Assembly: GCA_027887045.1 (NCBI GenBank)
Contig: JAPCJH010000001.1
Coordinates: 1-64,000 of the forward strand
Direction of reading: 5' to 3'
Length of the DNA stretch: 64,000 nt
Source: Nitrososphaerota archaeon
GTDB lineage: Archaea > Thermoproteota > Nitrososphaeria > Nitrososphaerales > Gagatemarchaeaceae
Shown: piece by piece, positions 23,382-31,655 of the stretch
Numbering within the stretch: position 1 is the stretch's first letter
Layout: each line of letters begins with the position of its first letter
The notes under the pieces: model-generated
Told to the model about the DNA's origin: nothing
Seen by the model: the letters and a program-made list of their open reading frames with translations, nothing else
The model's database searches: none
Translations under genes and position numbers: made by a program

Positions 23382-24245
23382 TTAACTTACTGTCGCAGCT
23401 TTCTTAGCAGCGTGAAGGTCCTTCCTTGCCACGAAGACCAATTGTTCGGCCTTCGGCTTCTTGGTCGGCCTTATTCTCCAGTCTGGATAACACTCGATGT
23501 TCCCGAAACCCGCTGCCCTGAGATAGTGGACCATGTCCCAGTAGGTGAGGAGCCGCGCCCTTTCCTGGTCCCGAAACACGTGCTGACCATCGGGTGCCTC
23601 AATGAAGGTGGTCCAGTTGATCCAGACTACCCCTTTCACCGGGTCGTAATCGCGGGTCGACTGAATCTCGGTGATACGCATCCCCGGTGCAGTCTGCTCT
23701 TCGTTGAGGGTCTCGTTCCTAGCACCCGCGAGTATCCAGTTCTTGCCAGTTGTGAACGGGTTGTAGAGGCTGCAGATGACGATGCCTCCGTCTCTGAGTG
23801 CTTTGTACGCTCCAGACAGGCATTTCTCAATGTCGCCGTCGTTGGGAAGGAGGAACAGGATGTAGCATGCCAGAACCGCATCGAAATTCTTGTCGAATTT
23901 CATTTTTGTCGCATCGCCGACGGCCAGTTTCACCCGAACCTTCATTCTGCTCGCCCGGGCTTTCGCGGCACGGATCCTCTGTGGTGTGAAATCGTAGCCC
24001 ACGCAGTTGTATCCACGCTTGGCCAGCGCAACAACGTGCCGACCGCCTCCGCAAGCGACATCCAGCACGTCTCTTACCCTGCGCTTGGCATTTCTTGAGA
24101 AGGCTGACTCAATGAAGCGCATTTCTTTATCCGTGTCGGGGTCCTTTCCCTTCAGTTGGTCAAAGAGGTCTCGGTATCTTGCACGGTGAGAGTAGTAGCT
24201 CCTAGATGACTTCAGAACCTGTTCGCGAGAAGTTCGCCCGGGCAA
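23382..24245 (-). CDS. Class I SAM-dependent methyltransferase
   Basis: 287 residues. Motif I is VLDVACGGGRH (residues about 60-70), followed by the acidic strand end GYDFTPQRIRAAKARA, and motif II/III region VGDATKMKFDKNFDAVLACYILFLLP. Together these fit a Methyltransf_25-type Rossmann fold binding S-adenosylmethionine. The substrate cannot be told. The start is TTG at 24245; TTTTATAAT at 24269-24277 lies 28 bases upstream, so the TTG is the first codon of a leaderless message. Residues 1-45 are basic and helical (SYYSHRARYRDLFDQLKG). Confidence 0.82.
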   Translation of the reverse strand: MPGRTSREQVLKSSRSYYSHRARYRDLFDQLKGKDPDTDKEMRFIESAFSRNAKRRVRDVLDVACGGGRHVVALAKRGYNCVGYDFTPQRIRAAKARASRMKVRVKLAVGDATKMKFDKNFDAVLACYILFLLPNDGDIEKCLSGAYKALRDGGIVICSLYNPFTTGKNWILAGARNETLNEEQTAPGMRITEIQSTRDYDPVKGVVWINWTTFIEAPDGQHVFRDQERARLLTYWDMVHYLRAAGFGNIECYPDWRIRPTKKPKAEQLVFVARKDLHAAKKAATVS

Positions 24246-24268
24246 TCGCAGGATCTACCGGCCCAACA

Positions 24269-24277
24269 TTATAAAAG
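24269..24277 (-). promoter_or_regulatory. TATA box of the methyltransferase gene
   Basis: Minus strand TTTTATAAT, centred 28 bases before the TTG start at 24245. It supports a leaderless transcript beginning with TTG. Confidence 0.55.
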
Positions 24278-24317
24278 GCCGATTCGTTGCGGGGATTAAA
24301 CATTAGAGACCTCGATG

Positions 24318-24866
24318 CTAGAATGGTTTGAAGAGAGCGAGCCAAAGAATCAAGAAGAGACCGATAAGTCCGATTGCTGCGGCCAATCTGAACATCCCGG
24401 GCTCAAGTGGAGTCCCCTCCCCCAGCGACTTGAGGGTCCTGTCGAATTGACTCCTTCCAAGAAAGGACATCGAAAAGGTTATGATTATTGCCGACGCTAA
24501 CGTCGCCCAAATCCAGCCTCTGCTCCAATATCCGCCAAAGAACCCCATCGAGATGCCCGTCGATAGCACCAGGCCCAGGGTTGCGCCCATCGAGAGGACG
24601 ACGAGCCTGTCACGAGCAAGATTGACGTACAGTCTTGTGGTTTCCAAGGTTGTCGATGAAAGTCTTAGTGATACGATGGCAGGGGCACCGTGAGAAAGCA
24701 TGAAACCGAGCAGGCTACCGATGTGGACCAAAAGGAACCACCTGAAGACGTCCGCTACGAATCCATACATCATGGCAACATATCCTATTGCCAGGGGGAC
24801 GATCAGCACCGTCAGGTATAGAGCCGCCGCTTGTTTTGGAGGGAGTACTTGAGCAGAGGCAGTCAA
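24318..24866 (-). CDS. DUF2269-like membrane protein
   Basis: About 182 residues from a TTG at 24866 (LTASAQVLPPKQAAALYLTV). The long upstream extension of the frame is polar and overlaps the next gene, so I excluded it. There are four to five hydrophobic helices. The segment FRWFLLVHIGSLLGFMLSHG carries the His-Ile-Gly pattern typical of DUF2269/CopD-like integral membrane proteins. Function unknown. It follows the MIase-like gene on the same strand with about 60 bases between them and may be cotranscribed. Confidence 0.65.
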   Translation of the reverse strand: MTASAQVLPPKQAAALYLTVLIVPLAIGYVAMMYGFVADVFRWFLLVHIGSLLGFMLSHGAPAIVSLRLSSTTLETTRLYVNLARDRLVVLSMGATLGLVLSTGISMGFFGGYWSRGWIWATLASAIIITFSMSFLGRSQFDRTLKSLGEGTPLEPGMFRLAAAIGLIGLFLILWLALFKPF

Positions 24867-24928
24867 GACTGTAACGCCTAACTCGTCTGCTTGACAGATT
24901 TGGTGGCTCGCATTAATTGATTTCTTAT

Positions 24929-25270
24929 TCAGGGCATGCTGGAAGCCATTGCCTTCAATCTGTTCGCTTGTTCCCTCGCCCGTTCCTGAACGAAACTGAA
25001 GGATAGCAGGGACCGGACATCCCACTTCGTGACTGCCCACAAAGGTAGACTACTGAGCATCTTGGTCAATTCCTCGGCCGAAGACGCTTCCATTATGAAG
25101 GCACCCGCCCGTTGTGCAGCGAAACCTCCACCTGTTACCTTTCCCTCTTTTTCCCATTTTTCGAACATCTGGAAGCTCGGAATGACCACGTTCTCAATGA
25201 AGGCGACAGCGTCCTTTGGACTGACTGGCCCTCCATAATCCACACTCTCAGCAGAAACTAGGAATCTCAT
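24929..25270 (-). CDS. Muconolactone delta-isomerase-like protein, paralogue
   Basis: About 113 residues from the ATG at 25270 (MRFLVSAESVDYGGPVSP). It aligns end to end with the protein at 20758-21090: KDAVAFIENVVIPSFQMFEKW, then EGKVTGGGFAAQRAGAFIMEASSAEEL, then SLPLWAVTKWDVRSLLSF. Same small alpha/beta fold, probably a dimeric ligand-binding or isomerase-like protein of unknown substrate. The longer frame (to 25324) adds 18 polar residues that look non-coding. It may share a transcript with the DUF2269-like gene downstream. Confidence 0.7.
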   Translation of the reverse strand: MRFLVSAESVDYGGPVSPKDAVAFIENVVIPSFQMFEKWEKEGKVTGGGFAAQRAGAFIMEASSAEELTKMLSSLPLWAVTKWDVRSLLSFSFVQERAREQANRLKAMASSMP

Positions 25271-25513
25271 GCGATGGGATGAAACTTGCGGATTATTTAG
25301 GCGCTTCTCCTCGGCACTGGTCAAGATTTTGTAATTGTTCGATGCGAGTTAGAATAAGGAGATTTCTAGTATTTGGGATGCGAGCTACCCAACCCCGCCT
25401 GAGATCGAAGACGGTCGGATTGAAAGTTCGATGCTTTTGAATCCCACGGTCCAAAAACCAGCATTCGACCCGACGACCAAGGCGATAATGGAACTTCTCG
25501 GCGCGAATTGGGG

Positions 25514-26112
25514 CTAAGAGATCTCGCTGACAACAGGTCGGTACTTGGCGGCTGGTCGGCTTCATCCCACAATTCGAATTCTATCCAAGAGGTGCCAGGA
25601 AGCAAAGCTGCAACGTGGGCCCTGACCCTTGCAACTAACTCGGGGGATCGTAGCGCTCTCTGAGCCTTATTATCACCTTGTCACGAGTCTTCTGGACAAC
25701 CTGAACGTCACGGATTCCTACTAAGGTCTCCAAATCGTCGCAAACCATTCAAGCGGGAATCCTGGTTCCATCGGGCAGAAGCAGACCCTCACTCCGTCTG
25801 CCGTATATCGTGCGCAAACGAGGGAAAGACGATCCGCACCCGCAGCGCGCATCTTGTTCAGGAACGGCGACGTCGCCGATGTCATAACGGATCAGTGGCA
25901 TCGCCTCGTTCTCGAGACTCGTGAAGACTAGTTCCCCCGTCTCTCCCGGAGACGCTGCTTCCCCGTCCCGGAGGACTTCGCAGATGAAAAAATCCGAAAT
26001 GATGTGAAAGCCAGAGTGTTCAGGGCATTCGAAGCCGACCCCACCCAACTCCGCCGTGCCGTAGTGGACAAAAATCTCGGTTCGGAAGAGCTCGTGGAGG
26101 TCTCGACGCGGA
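25514..26112 (-). pseudogene. C-terminal remnant of a phenylacetate-CoA ligase-like (PaaK/CapK) enzyme
   Basis: Reading down the minus strand, FRTEIFVHYGTAELGGVGFE, then PGETGELVFTSLENEAMPLI, then RYDIGDVAVP, then YGRRSEGLLLPDGTRIPA is the C-terminal half of an adenylate-forming enzyme of the PaaK/CapK group (YGxxE motif, RYxxGD motif, hinge region). An in-frame TGA at 25749-25751 interrupts it, and homology continues as DLETLVGIRDVQVVQKT. It then shifts frame to ELVARVRAHVAALLPGTSWI and again to KYRPVVSEIS, which ends in TAG at 25514-25516. The N-terminal half is missing and replaced by the neighbouring membrane gene. One stop plus two shifts make it a pseudogene. Confidence 0.75.
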
Positions 26113-26124
26113 AACAGAACCGAA

Positions 26125-26724
26125 TTAGATTCCTGAAAGGAGAACAACCCCCAGGGCAAGCAGGAACACTCCCGATGCCATTTTGAGATACCTGAACTTT
26201 CCCGCAAGGAACCTCTCAAGTTTCTTTCGTAAGAGTGCTGCGACCGAGACGCTTGTGACAACACCAATGGTTGCAGCAGTGGATGCCTCCAGGGAGTGGG
26301 AGGCAAGTATGAGAGGCACGATTATCAGAAAGATTTCGAGCTCTTCGATTGAAACCAACTGGAGTAGGACAATGAACGACCTCGATTTTGGCTTGCCATC
26401 GGATATATTCCTCCTCGCCTCCTCCGCCACGGATTCGTCCTCAGGTCTGAAAAGCGAAGAACCTAGCCAGAATATTCCTATTGCGCCCAGGAGAATGGCA
26501 GACAGCTTCGTGATTGTGTCAACATAAGTCAGAAGAAGAGACGCCGAATAGTAAATGAGAAGTGATGCCGAAACGACAATAATTGTCGATGCGGCGATTA
26601 GTGCATAAACGAGGTTGCGCCATCCAAACATGTGCCCGTAGATCAGGTTGACGAGCAAGTCCTCCACCATCTCCGACATTAGTGCCCACAAAGCTGCGAC
26701 GAAGACTACAATGCTGAAGGCCAA
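26125..26724 (-). CDS. Six-TM membrane protein with paired acidic motifs
   Basis: 199 residues from a TTG at 26724, six hydrophobic helices in two similar halves. Each half holds a Glu-rich turn in a helix: MSEMVEDLLVNL near the start and LVSIEELEIFLIIVPL after the central polar loop (about residues 94-113). Two-fold ExxE-type motifs recall the GDT1/UPF0016 and COG4280 groups of predicted cation transporters. I recall the resemblance but cannot confirm it. The gene ends right at the broken edge of the PaaK-like remnant and is divergent from the ECF S-component gene. Confidence 0.6.
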   Translation of the reverse strand: MAFSIVVFVAALWALMSEMVEDLLVNLIYGHMFGWRNLVYALIAASTIIVVSASLLIYYSASLLLTYVDTITKLSAILLGAIGIFWLGSSLFRPEDESVAEEARRNISDGKPKSRSFIVLLQLVSIEELEIFLIIVPLILASHSLEASTAATIGVVTSVSVAALLRKKLERFLAGKFRYLKMASGVFLLALGVVLLSGI

Positions 26725-26833
26725 TTATCGAAATACCGACCGTTTTGGCAAGACGAGGTCCTATGTAGTTCTTACGGGTTTTACCGATCTATTTGATCTC
26801 AGGTACGCTATGCTTTTCGCACAAGATGATGAA

Positions 26834-27481
26834 ATGAAGAATTCACCTTCCAGGTCCTGGCTTCTAACGCCGAAAGAGCTGGTCATCGTAGGTGTGATAG
26901 GAGTGTTGACGTCATTGGTGGACCACGAGCTCGAACAATTCCTGCTTCCATACTTTGCGAACCTGCAGAATCAGATTCACTTGTTCGATTATACTGGAGG
27001 GCCGGTCGTAGGTGACCTGCTTCTGGTTTGGCTTCAGTACGGCGGCGTGCTCGCTGCATTCCTCATCAGGAAGCCGGGCGCCGGCACGATAGCAATGACG
27101 GTCAATGGATTCATCCAGGTTTACGTCAATGGAATTCATCAACCACACCTTCTCTACGGAGTCACAGGATTGGGTGCGGATTTGGTCTTCGCGGTCTTTC
27201 GATACAGGAGATACGACCTGTGGGTCGCGGGGCTCGCGGGGACCGCAAGCGAGGTCTTCTGGTACCCAATCGTGTATCTCACCCACGGAGTGTATCTCTA
27301 CCCTGTCACCCTCATAATCACGGATCTCGTCGTTCGAATCTTTGCGAGCTTCGTCGGAAACGGTTTACTGGGGGCTGTCATTGGTTTCATCATCCTGAGC
27401 CTTTTCAGTAGTGCTAAAGCCAGAGCACCCAAAAATGGTTTCGGATCTGCGGAGCATCTCAATGTGGAAAGAACGATCTGA
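26834..27481 (+). CDS. ECF transporter S component, YkoE-like (thiamine/HMP)
   Basis: About 215 residues from the ATG at 26834 (MKNSPSRSWLLTPKELVIVG); an in-frame ATG eight codons upstream is possible. Five to six helices. The segments GDLLLVWLQYGGVLAAFLIRKPG, LLYGVTGLGADLVFAVFRYRRY and SFVGNGLLGAVIGF match the YkoE family, the substrate-binding subunit of an energy-coupling-factor importer for hydroxymethylpyrimidine or thiamine. No EcfA ATPase or EcfT gene is in the window, so it must use shared modules elsewhere. I see no TPP riboswitch upstream. Confidence 0.8.
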   Translation: MKNSPSRSWLLTPKELVIVGVIGVLTSLVDHELEQFLLPYFANLQNQIHLFDYTGGPVVGDLLLVWLQYGGVLAAFLIRKPGAGTIAMTVNGFIQVYVNGIHQPHLLYGVTGLGADLVFAVFRYRRYDLWVAGLAGTASEVFWYPIVYLTHGVYLYPVTLIITDLVVRIFASFVGNGLLGAVIGFIILSLFSSAKARAPKNGFGSAEHLNVERTI

Positions 27482-27552
27482 AGCTTCGCGCAACAAGGAC
27501 TAGGGACGGAAAGGGCCTAACCACCCCTGGTGTGAAGCTTGCTCTGAGTTCT

Positions 27553-27744
27553 CTACTTCGGCGTTGCAGGGGTCATGACAGGCTTCTTCTCCATGCGAGT
27601 CATCGCAACCCCACCGAGAATCAGGAGGACCCCAAGCCCTACCCCACCGAGGCCAATTGTTCGATGGTAGTCAATCGCGTACATCGCACCGCCCACGACG
27701 AGCGCTAAGACTCCGAGCCCAAGGACGAGAAGTGAATTCTTCAT
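27553..27744 (-). CDS. Small two-TM membrane protein
   Basis: 63 residues. Two hydrophobic helices (about 4-23 and 30-49, rich in Gly, Leu and Val) with a short loop (YAIDYHRT) and a basic, Pro/Thr-rich tail (MEKKPVMTPATPK). A TATA box at 27769-27777 is centred 28 bases before the ATG, giving a leaderless message. It resembles many short archaeal membrane proteins of unknown role. Confidence 0.7.
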   Translation of the reverse strand: MKNSLLVLGLGVLALVVGGAMYAIDYHRTIGLGGVGLGVLLILGGVAMTRMEKKPVMTPATPK

Positions 27745-27768
27745 CTCTTGTACTAACCAGTTGACCCG

Positions 27769-27777
27769 TATTTAATT
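27769..27777 (-). promoter_or_regulatory. TATA box of the small membrane protein gene
   Basis: Minus strand AATTAAATA, centred about 28 bases before the ATG at 27744, a leaderless arrangement. Confidence 0.55.
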
Positions 27778-27959
27778 GTCGCTCCAGGAACCGACTTCCC
27801 TCTTCGGCGCCGGAGACAATTCGAACCCGTCCCTATGGAGGCGAAATTCACATGACTGAAGCCCAAATTCATGTGTTTTTCAGGAGGTACAAAAAAGGCA
27901 AGGGTGAAGTTTGGCGGAGGAACCGAGTGCTTCCTTGGGGCGCGAGTCCACTCGGGATA

Positions 27960-28403
27960 CTATTGGAACCTTCGGTTGGCTAGCAACAATATATTGAGAG
28001 TTGCGAAACTCAAAGCAAAGAAGACCCCTTCGTGAAATGTGACGGGGATGAATGAGAGGACTGAAAGCAGCTCCCAATACACCGAAGCGAGGTAAACGCT
28101 CATAGTGCAGAGCAATACGAATCTTGTAACCGGAAGCTTGTGCTTCCTAAACACTGCGAACCCGAAGCCCGCGAGACTCAGCGAAAGGAAGACCTGTAAC
28201 GGCTTCGCTATTGCGAGAAGGGACGAATTGGTCGATACTCCCAGTACCCCCGCCGGAAGCCATCCTCCCATCACGATCGATGCGTTGACGCCCGCGAGTG
28301 TGAGCGAGAGCCAGTTCGCAACCTCGTAAACCCATAAGGAGAGATAAACGACCGCCGCTGCGAGAAGAGCGTCAACAAGATTTCTCCCCTTGGGTGAGTG
28401 CAT
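27960..28403 (-). CDS. Four-TM membrane protein
   Basis: About 147 residues from the ATG at 28403 (MHSPKGRNLVDALLAAAVVY); a TTG at 28448 would add 15 polar residues. Four hydrophobic helices, with VYEVANWLSLTLAGVNASIV and a basic loop FRKHKLPVTRF. I do not recognise a family. It precedes the glycan locus on the same strand and could be its first or last accessory gene, but nothing shows this directly. Confidence 0.6.
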   Translation of the reverse strand: MHSPKGRNLVDALLAAAVVYLSLWVYEVANWLSLTLAGVNASIVMGGWLPAGVLGVSTNSSLLAIAKPLQVFLSLSLAGFGFAVFRKHKLPVTRFVLLCTMSVYLASVYWELLSVLSFIPVTFHEGVFFALSFATLNILLLANRRFQ

Positions 28404-28534
28404 CAATCGTCGCGTAGGATTCGACGAAGTTATGCTCTTAGGCACCAAATCGCAATAATATCAATCTTGAGTTTGCTATTCCTTACGTCTGCTACCAGAA
28501 ACTCGGTCCTCGTACCCTCCAGGGTCTAGCGACT

Positions 28535-29353
28535 TCATCTAAACGACAGAGGCCTCTCCCCCTTGACGAGGCGCTCTAGAAGCCCAAGGAGAACGAATCC
28601 GCAGAAGACTAAATTATTGAGAGACGGTCTTCGGGAGTCTCCCAAGGGGAATCCGATCTTGACCACGTCCTTAACCATGAGTAAGGGTATCTTCTTCGGC
28701 TTAATCCAAGGGTACCCAAGTCTTGCGTACCTCAATGCATGGTACCAATGCTCCTGCATCGTTATGAGATGGCGGCAGTAGAACTCATTTTGAATCAACC
28801 AGTTGAACCCCAACTTCTCCAGCCTCTTCCCGGTTCTGCCGTCTTCTCCCCACGGGATGCCCGGGATACGGCATCGTCTTAGAGCGGAAGTCCTGAGAAG
28901 AACAAATCCGAAGGTGAGGTAATTTGGTCGGTTGGGACGCTCTGTGGGCTTGCGAAGCCGCGAGTCCGCCGGTATCATTGCGTTGGTTACCGCGGCGACG
29001 AAAACATCACGCGATAACATCTGAACGGACTTGAGAAACGACTGCCGATTGACTACGACATCTGAGTCCACGAACGCGAAGGTCTCTGTATGAATCAGAT
29101 CCAGAGCATAATCTCTTGCCTGACCGACGTTCAGACTTGGAAGAACTTGGACAGCTGGAGTACGTCCTGAGGCTATCGCTAGCGTCTTGTCTTCGCTCCC
29201 GCCGTCAATAATGATGAGTGAACTCAGATTGACAGAACGTTCTATTGCATCGAGGCACAGGGCGAGGGTTTTCTCGCTGTTCTTCGTGAGAACAACCACG
29301 TCTACGGCTTGAACATCTTGCGTGTGGATTGGTGCTTCATCTGCTAACCGCAT
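28535..29353 (-). CDS. Glycosyltransferase family 2
   Basis: 272 residues. The GT-A fold is clear: VDVVVLTKNSEKTLALCLDA, then LIIIDGGSEDKTLAIA, and the DxD motif VDSDVVV near residue 95. A GEDGRTGKRLEKLG segment, equivalent to the catalytic ED, lies near 170. The C-terminus has a hydrophobic stretch (NLVFCGFVLLGLLERLV) that probably anchors it to the membrane. It should transfer a sugar from a nucleotide-sugar donor to a lipid-linked or protein acceptor. It is the outermost member of the minus-strand glycan locus. Confidence 0.85.
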   Translation of the reverse strand: MRLADEAPIHTQDVQAVDVVVLTKNSEKTLALCLDAIERSVNLSSLIIIDGGSEDKTLAIASGRTPAVQVLPSLNVGQARDYALDLIHTETFAFVDSDVVVNRQSFLKSVQMLSRDVFVAAVTNAMIPADSRLRKPTERPNRPNYLTFGFVLLRTSALRRCRIPGIPWGEDGRTGKRLEKLGFNWLIQNEFYCRHLITMQEHWYHALRYARLGYPWIKPKKIPLLMVKDVVKIGFPLGDSRRPSLNNLVFCGFVLLGLLERLVKGERPLSFR

Positions 29354-29618
29354 AAAGAAGCGCGACCCTCCCGAATTCGTTCATGTTCTTTTTCAGTCCA
29401 TTAATGTCCAAACACTAAAACCTAAGAGAACAATCGAATTCAGTTATCCCGATGATTCCCGCCCTGCAACATTGTTCGCTAACTCGAATGAGCGTGACCG
29501 CGCCGGGGCTCGGACATGGAATCAGGAGGCGGCAAGTGTGAAGGTGGCTCTTTCGCTGAGGAGGTCATTTCGGCTGCAATGCTTGAAACGCCGCGAGGAT
29601 TAGTTTGCGGGACTGTTT

Positions 29619-30923
29619 TTAGCGTCCTCTTCCCACCCCTCTGTAGGCAAAGCCAGCTCTAATGGCGTCCCCCGGGTCCACCAGGTTGCGGCCATCGACC
29701 AGGACCCTGCTCCTCATCTGTTTTGCTAGGATCTGCAAGTTCAGAGACTTGAACTCTTTGTGCCCGGTCGCGATTATGACGCAATCGGCTCCCACCACGG
29801 CCCCGTCTATGCTCTTCACCTTTGTCCCGAACACCATCTCTCCCTCGTACATCGGGTCGTGAATCGATATTTCCCCTCCCATTTCGGTAATCCTCTTGAA
29901 TATTTCCTCGGCGGGGGTTAGCTGCACGTCCTTGATGTTGGGTTTGTACGCCACGCCCAGGAGGGCAATCCTTGAGCCCCTGACTGTCTTTCCGACCTCG
30001 TTCAGGGCCTCTGAAACCAATTCCACGACGTGGTCGGGCATCCTGTCATTGATTTCCCTCGCCATTCTGATAAGGTATGGAATGTTGCCGGCCCTGACCC
30101 CCTCGCTGATCAGATAGTATGAATTGCTCGTCAGACATGGGCCCCCCACCCCGGCCCCGGGATAGTGAGGCAGGAAGTTGTACTTCGTAGCACATCCGTT
30201 GATTACTTCGATTGCGTCGATACCGAGCTTCTCAAAAAGGAGGCTGAACTCGTTTGCAAACGCGATGTTTACATCCCTGAACAGGTTTTCGGTTAGCTTG
30301 ATCGCGTTCGCGGTCTTCGGGTTTCGGGCTTGAATCACGTTGACGCCCAGAGCGGTTCGGTAAAGCGCCGAGATGATTCTTAAAGTTCGAGGATCGGTTG
30401 CCCCGACAACTCTTGGGACCGTCGCCATGTTGCCCAAAATGTTTCCCGGGTCGGAGCGCTCCGGGGCGCTCGCAAGCCCAAAATCTTTCCCAGCTTTCAA
30501 CCCGGATTCCGCCTCAAGAATCGGCTGAATCAGGTTCTCCACTGTCCCTGGACCGACAGTGCTCTCGACGACCACGACGCTTCCCTTTCTGAGACTGTGC
30601 CCTATCGTTGCTGAGGCGGCCTTCACAGCCGTGTAGTCAGGGGTCTTCCTGTCGTCTACGGGCGTTGGGACACTGATAATGCTGATGTCTGAGCGTGAGA
30701 CTGCTCTTCTGACGTCGGTCGTTGCCTGCAACCTTCCCGCCTTGACCTGGTCTCGTACCATCTGGGGAAGGCCCGGTTCGTCAACAAACTTGCATCTCCC
30801 TCGGTTCACGGACGACACGACTTCTTCATTAATGTCAGCTCCTAGAACGAGTGCACCAGCCTTGGAGAGGATTGCGGCCGTTGGCAATCCGATTCTCCCG
30901 AGTCCAACCACGGCGATCGTCAT
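29619..30923 (-). CDS. UDP-N-acetyl-D-mannosamine dehydrogenase-type enzyme
   Basis: 434 residues from the ATG at 30923 (MTIAVVGLGRIGLPTAAILS), which puts the NAD-binding GxGxxG at the usual place; an ATG at 30992 is less likely. Domains: NAD-binding Rossmann (1-190), central dimerisation domain with the catalytic Cys in GVGGPCLTSNSYYL, and C-terminal UDP-binding domain (GVAYKPNIKDVQLTPAEEI). The GPC(L/I) form of the active site is typical of the WecC branch, which oxidises the C6 hydroxyl of UDP-ManNAc to a carboxylate with two NAD+. Precise substrate is not proven. It supplies an acidic sugar for the nearby glycosyltransferases. Confidence 0.87.
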   Translation of the reverse strand: MTIAVVGLGRIGLPTAAILSKAGALVLGADINEEVVSSVNRGRCKFVDEPGLPQMVRDQVKAGRLQATTDVRRAVSRSDISIISVPTPVDDRKTPDYTAVKAASATIGHSLRKGSVVVVESTVGPGTVENLIQPILEAESGLKAGKDFGLASAPERSDPGNILGNMATVPRVVGATDPRTLRIISALYRTALGVNVIQARNPKTANAIKLTENLFRDVNIAFANEFSLLFEKLGIDAIEVINGCATKYNFLPHYPGAGVGGPCLTSNSYYLISEGVRAGNIPYLIRMAREINDRMPDHVVELVSEALNEVGKTVRGSRIALLGVAYKPNIKDVQLTPAEEIFKRITEMGGEISIHDPMYEGEMVFGTKVKSIDGAVVGADCVIIATGHKEFKSLNLQILAKQMRSRVLVDGRNLVDPGDAIRAGFAYRGVGRGR

Positions 30924-31018
30924 TTTCCCCTGCCTCAGAAGAGAGGGTACTCTGGACGGGGAAAAGGACAGTAGGGTGTGGGGTGCTCTCATGGGTCGGT
31001 CATGGCGGGAGTCGTATA

Positions 31019-31609
31019 TTAGCGGTTTGAAAAGTTGAGAAGCCGGGGCGGGAACCTTGTCAGGACTCCGGCCATCGCCGCGAGGACAAACGCGGCCAAA
31101 TAGAGCCAAGGATAGGTCGAGCCGAGCTGGAAATAGTGCAGGGAGAACGGGTACAGGAGAGGAAAGACGCCACTGTCGGTGGCGATATGCCCCAGGAATG
31201 CTGCCCCGATTAGCGCAGCGGTTCCGAGTGGCTTCCTCAGGATTACCAACTCAGCGAGGATTACAATCCCTAGAAATAGTAGGGAGTGGGCAGGCCTTAT
31301 CGGCTGGGCAATCCCGACGGCCGAGGGAAGGTGGTCCAGGTCGAACAAGAGCGTGAGGACTATCGAGAGCAGGATGAGCTTCAGGCTGAATCGCATCGAA
31401 AACAGACAGGCCACAATTCCAACGGCAAGGCCCACGCCAGCGAGCGCGGCTAGGTGTGGGGGGATCGCGGAAAGGGGGCGGAAGATTCCTATCTTGAAGT
31501 GGATATCGCTGGTAAGGACGGAGACCATTGTGAAGGCCAAAGCCACAGCGATGAAGACGGCGGTGACCTGCAGGGCTTCGCGGATTGCGCCAGTTACTGC
31601 GTTCTTCAT
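31019..31609 (-). CDS. YdjM-like (DUF457) membrane-bound predicted hydrolase
   Basis: 196 residues with four to five helices. It carries the family's conserved polar residues in membrane-near segments: FDLDHLP (about 90-96), RPAHSLLFL and GHIATDSGVFPLLYP. These His and Asp residues define the LexA-binding/YdjM group annotated as predicted metal-dependent hydrolases. It lies between the two UDP-sugar dehydrogenase genes on the same strand, so it may act on a lipid-linked intermediate of the glycan pathway. That is a guess from position. Confidence 0.7.
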   Translation of the reverse strand: MKNAVTGAIREALQVTAVFIAVALAFTMVSVLTSDIHFKIGIFRPLSAIPPHLAALAGVGLAVGIVACLFSMRFSLKLILLSIVLTLLFDLDHLPSAVGIAQPIRPAHSLLFLGIVILAELVILRKPLGTAALIGAAFLGHIATDSGVFPLLYPFSLHYFQLGSTYPWLYLAAFVLAAMAGVLTRFPPRLLNFSNR

Positions 31610-31655
31610 GAGTATGTCAACTCACCAAGCGATGGAAGCTCAGACATTCCCGGCT

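Noticed and set aside
26125-26306. N-terminal part of the long minus-strand frame containing the ligase remnant
   Set aside because: That part is the shadow of the six-TM membrane gene in another frame; ligase homology begins only near 26112.
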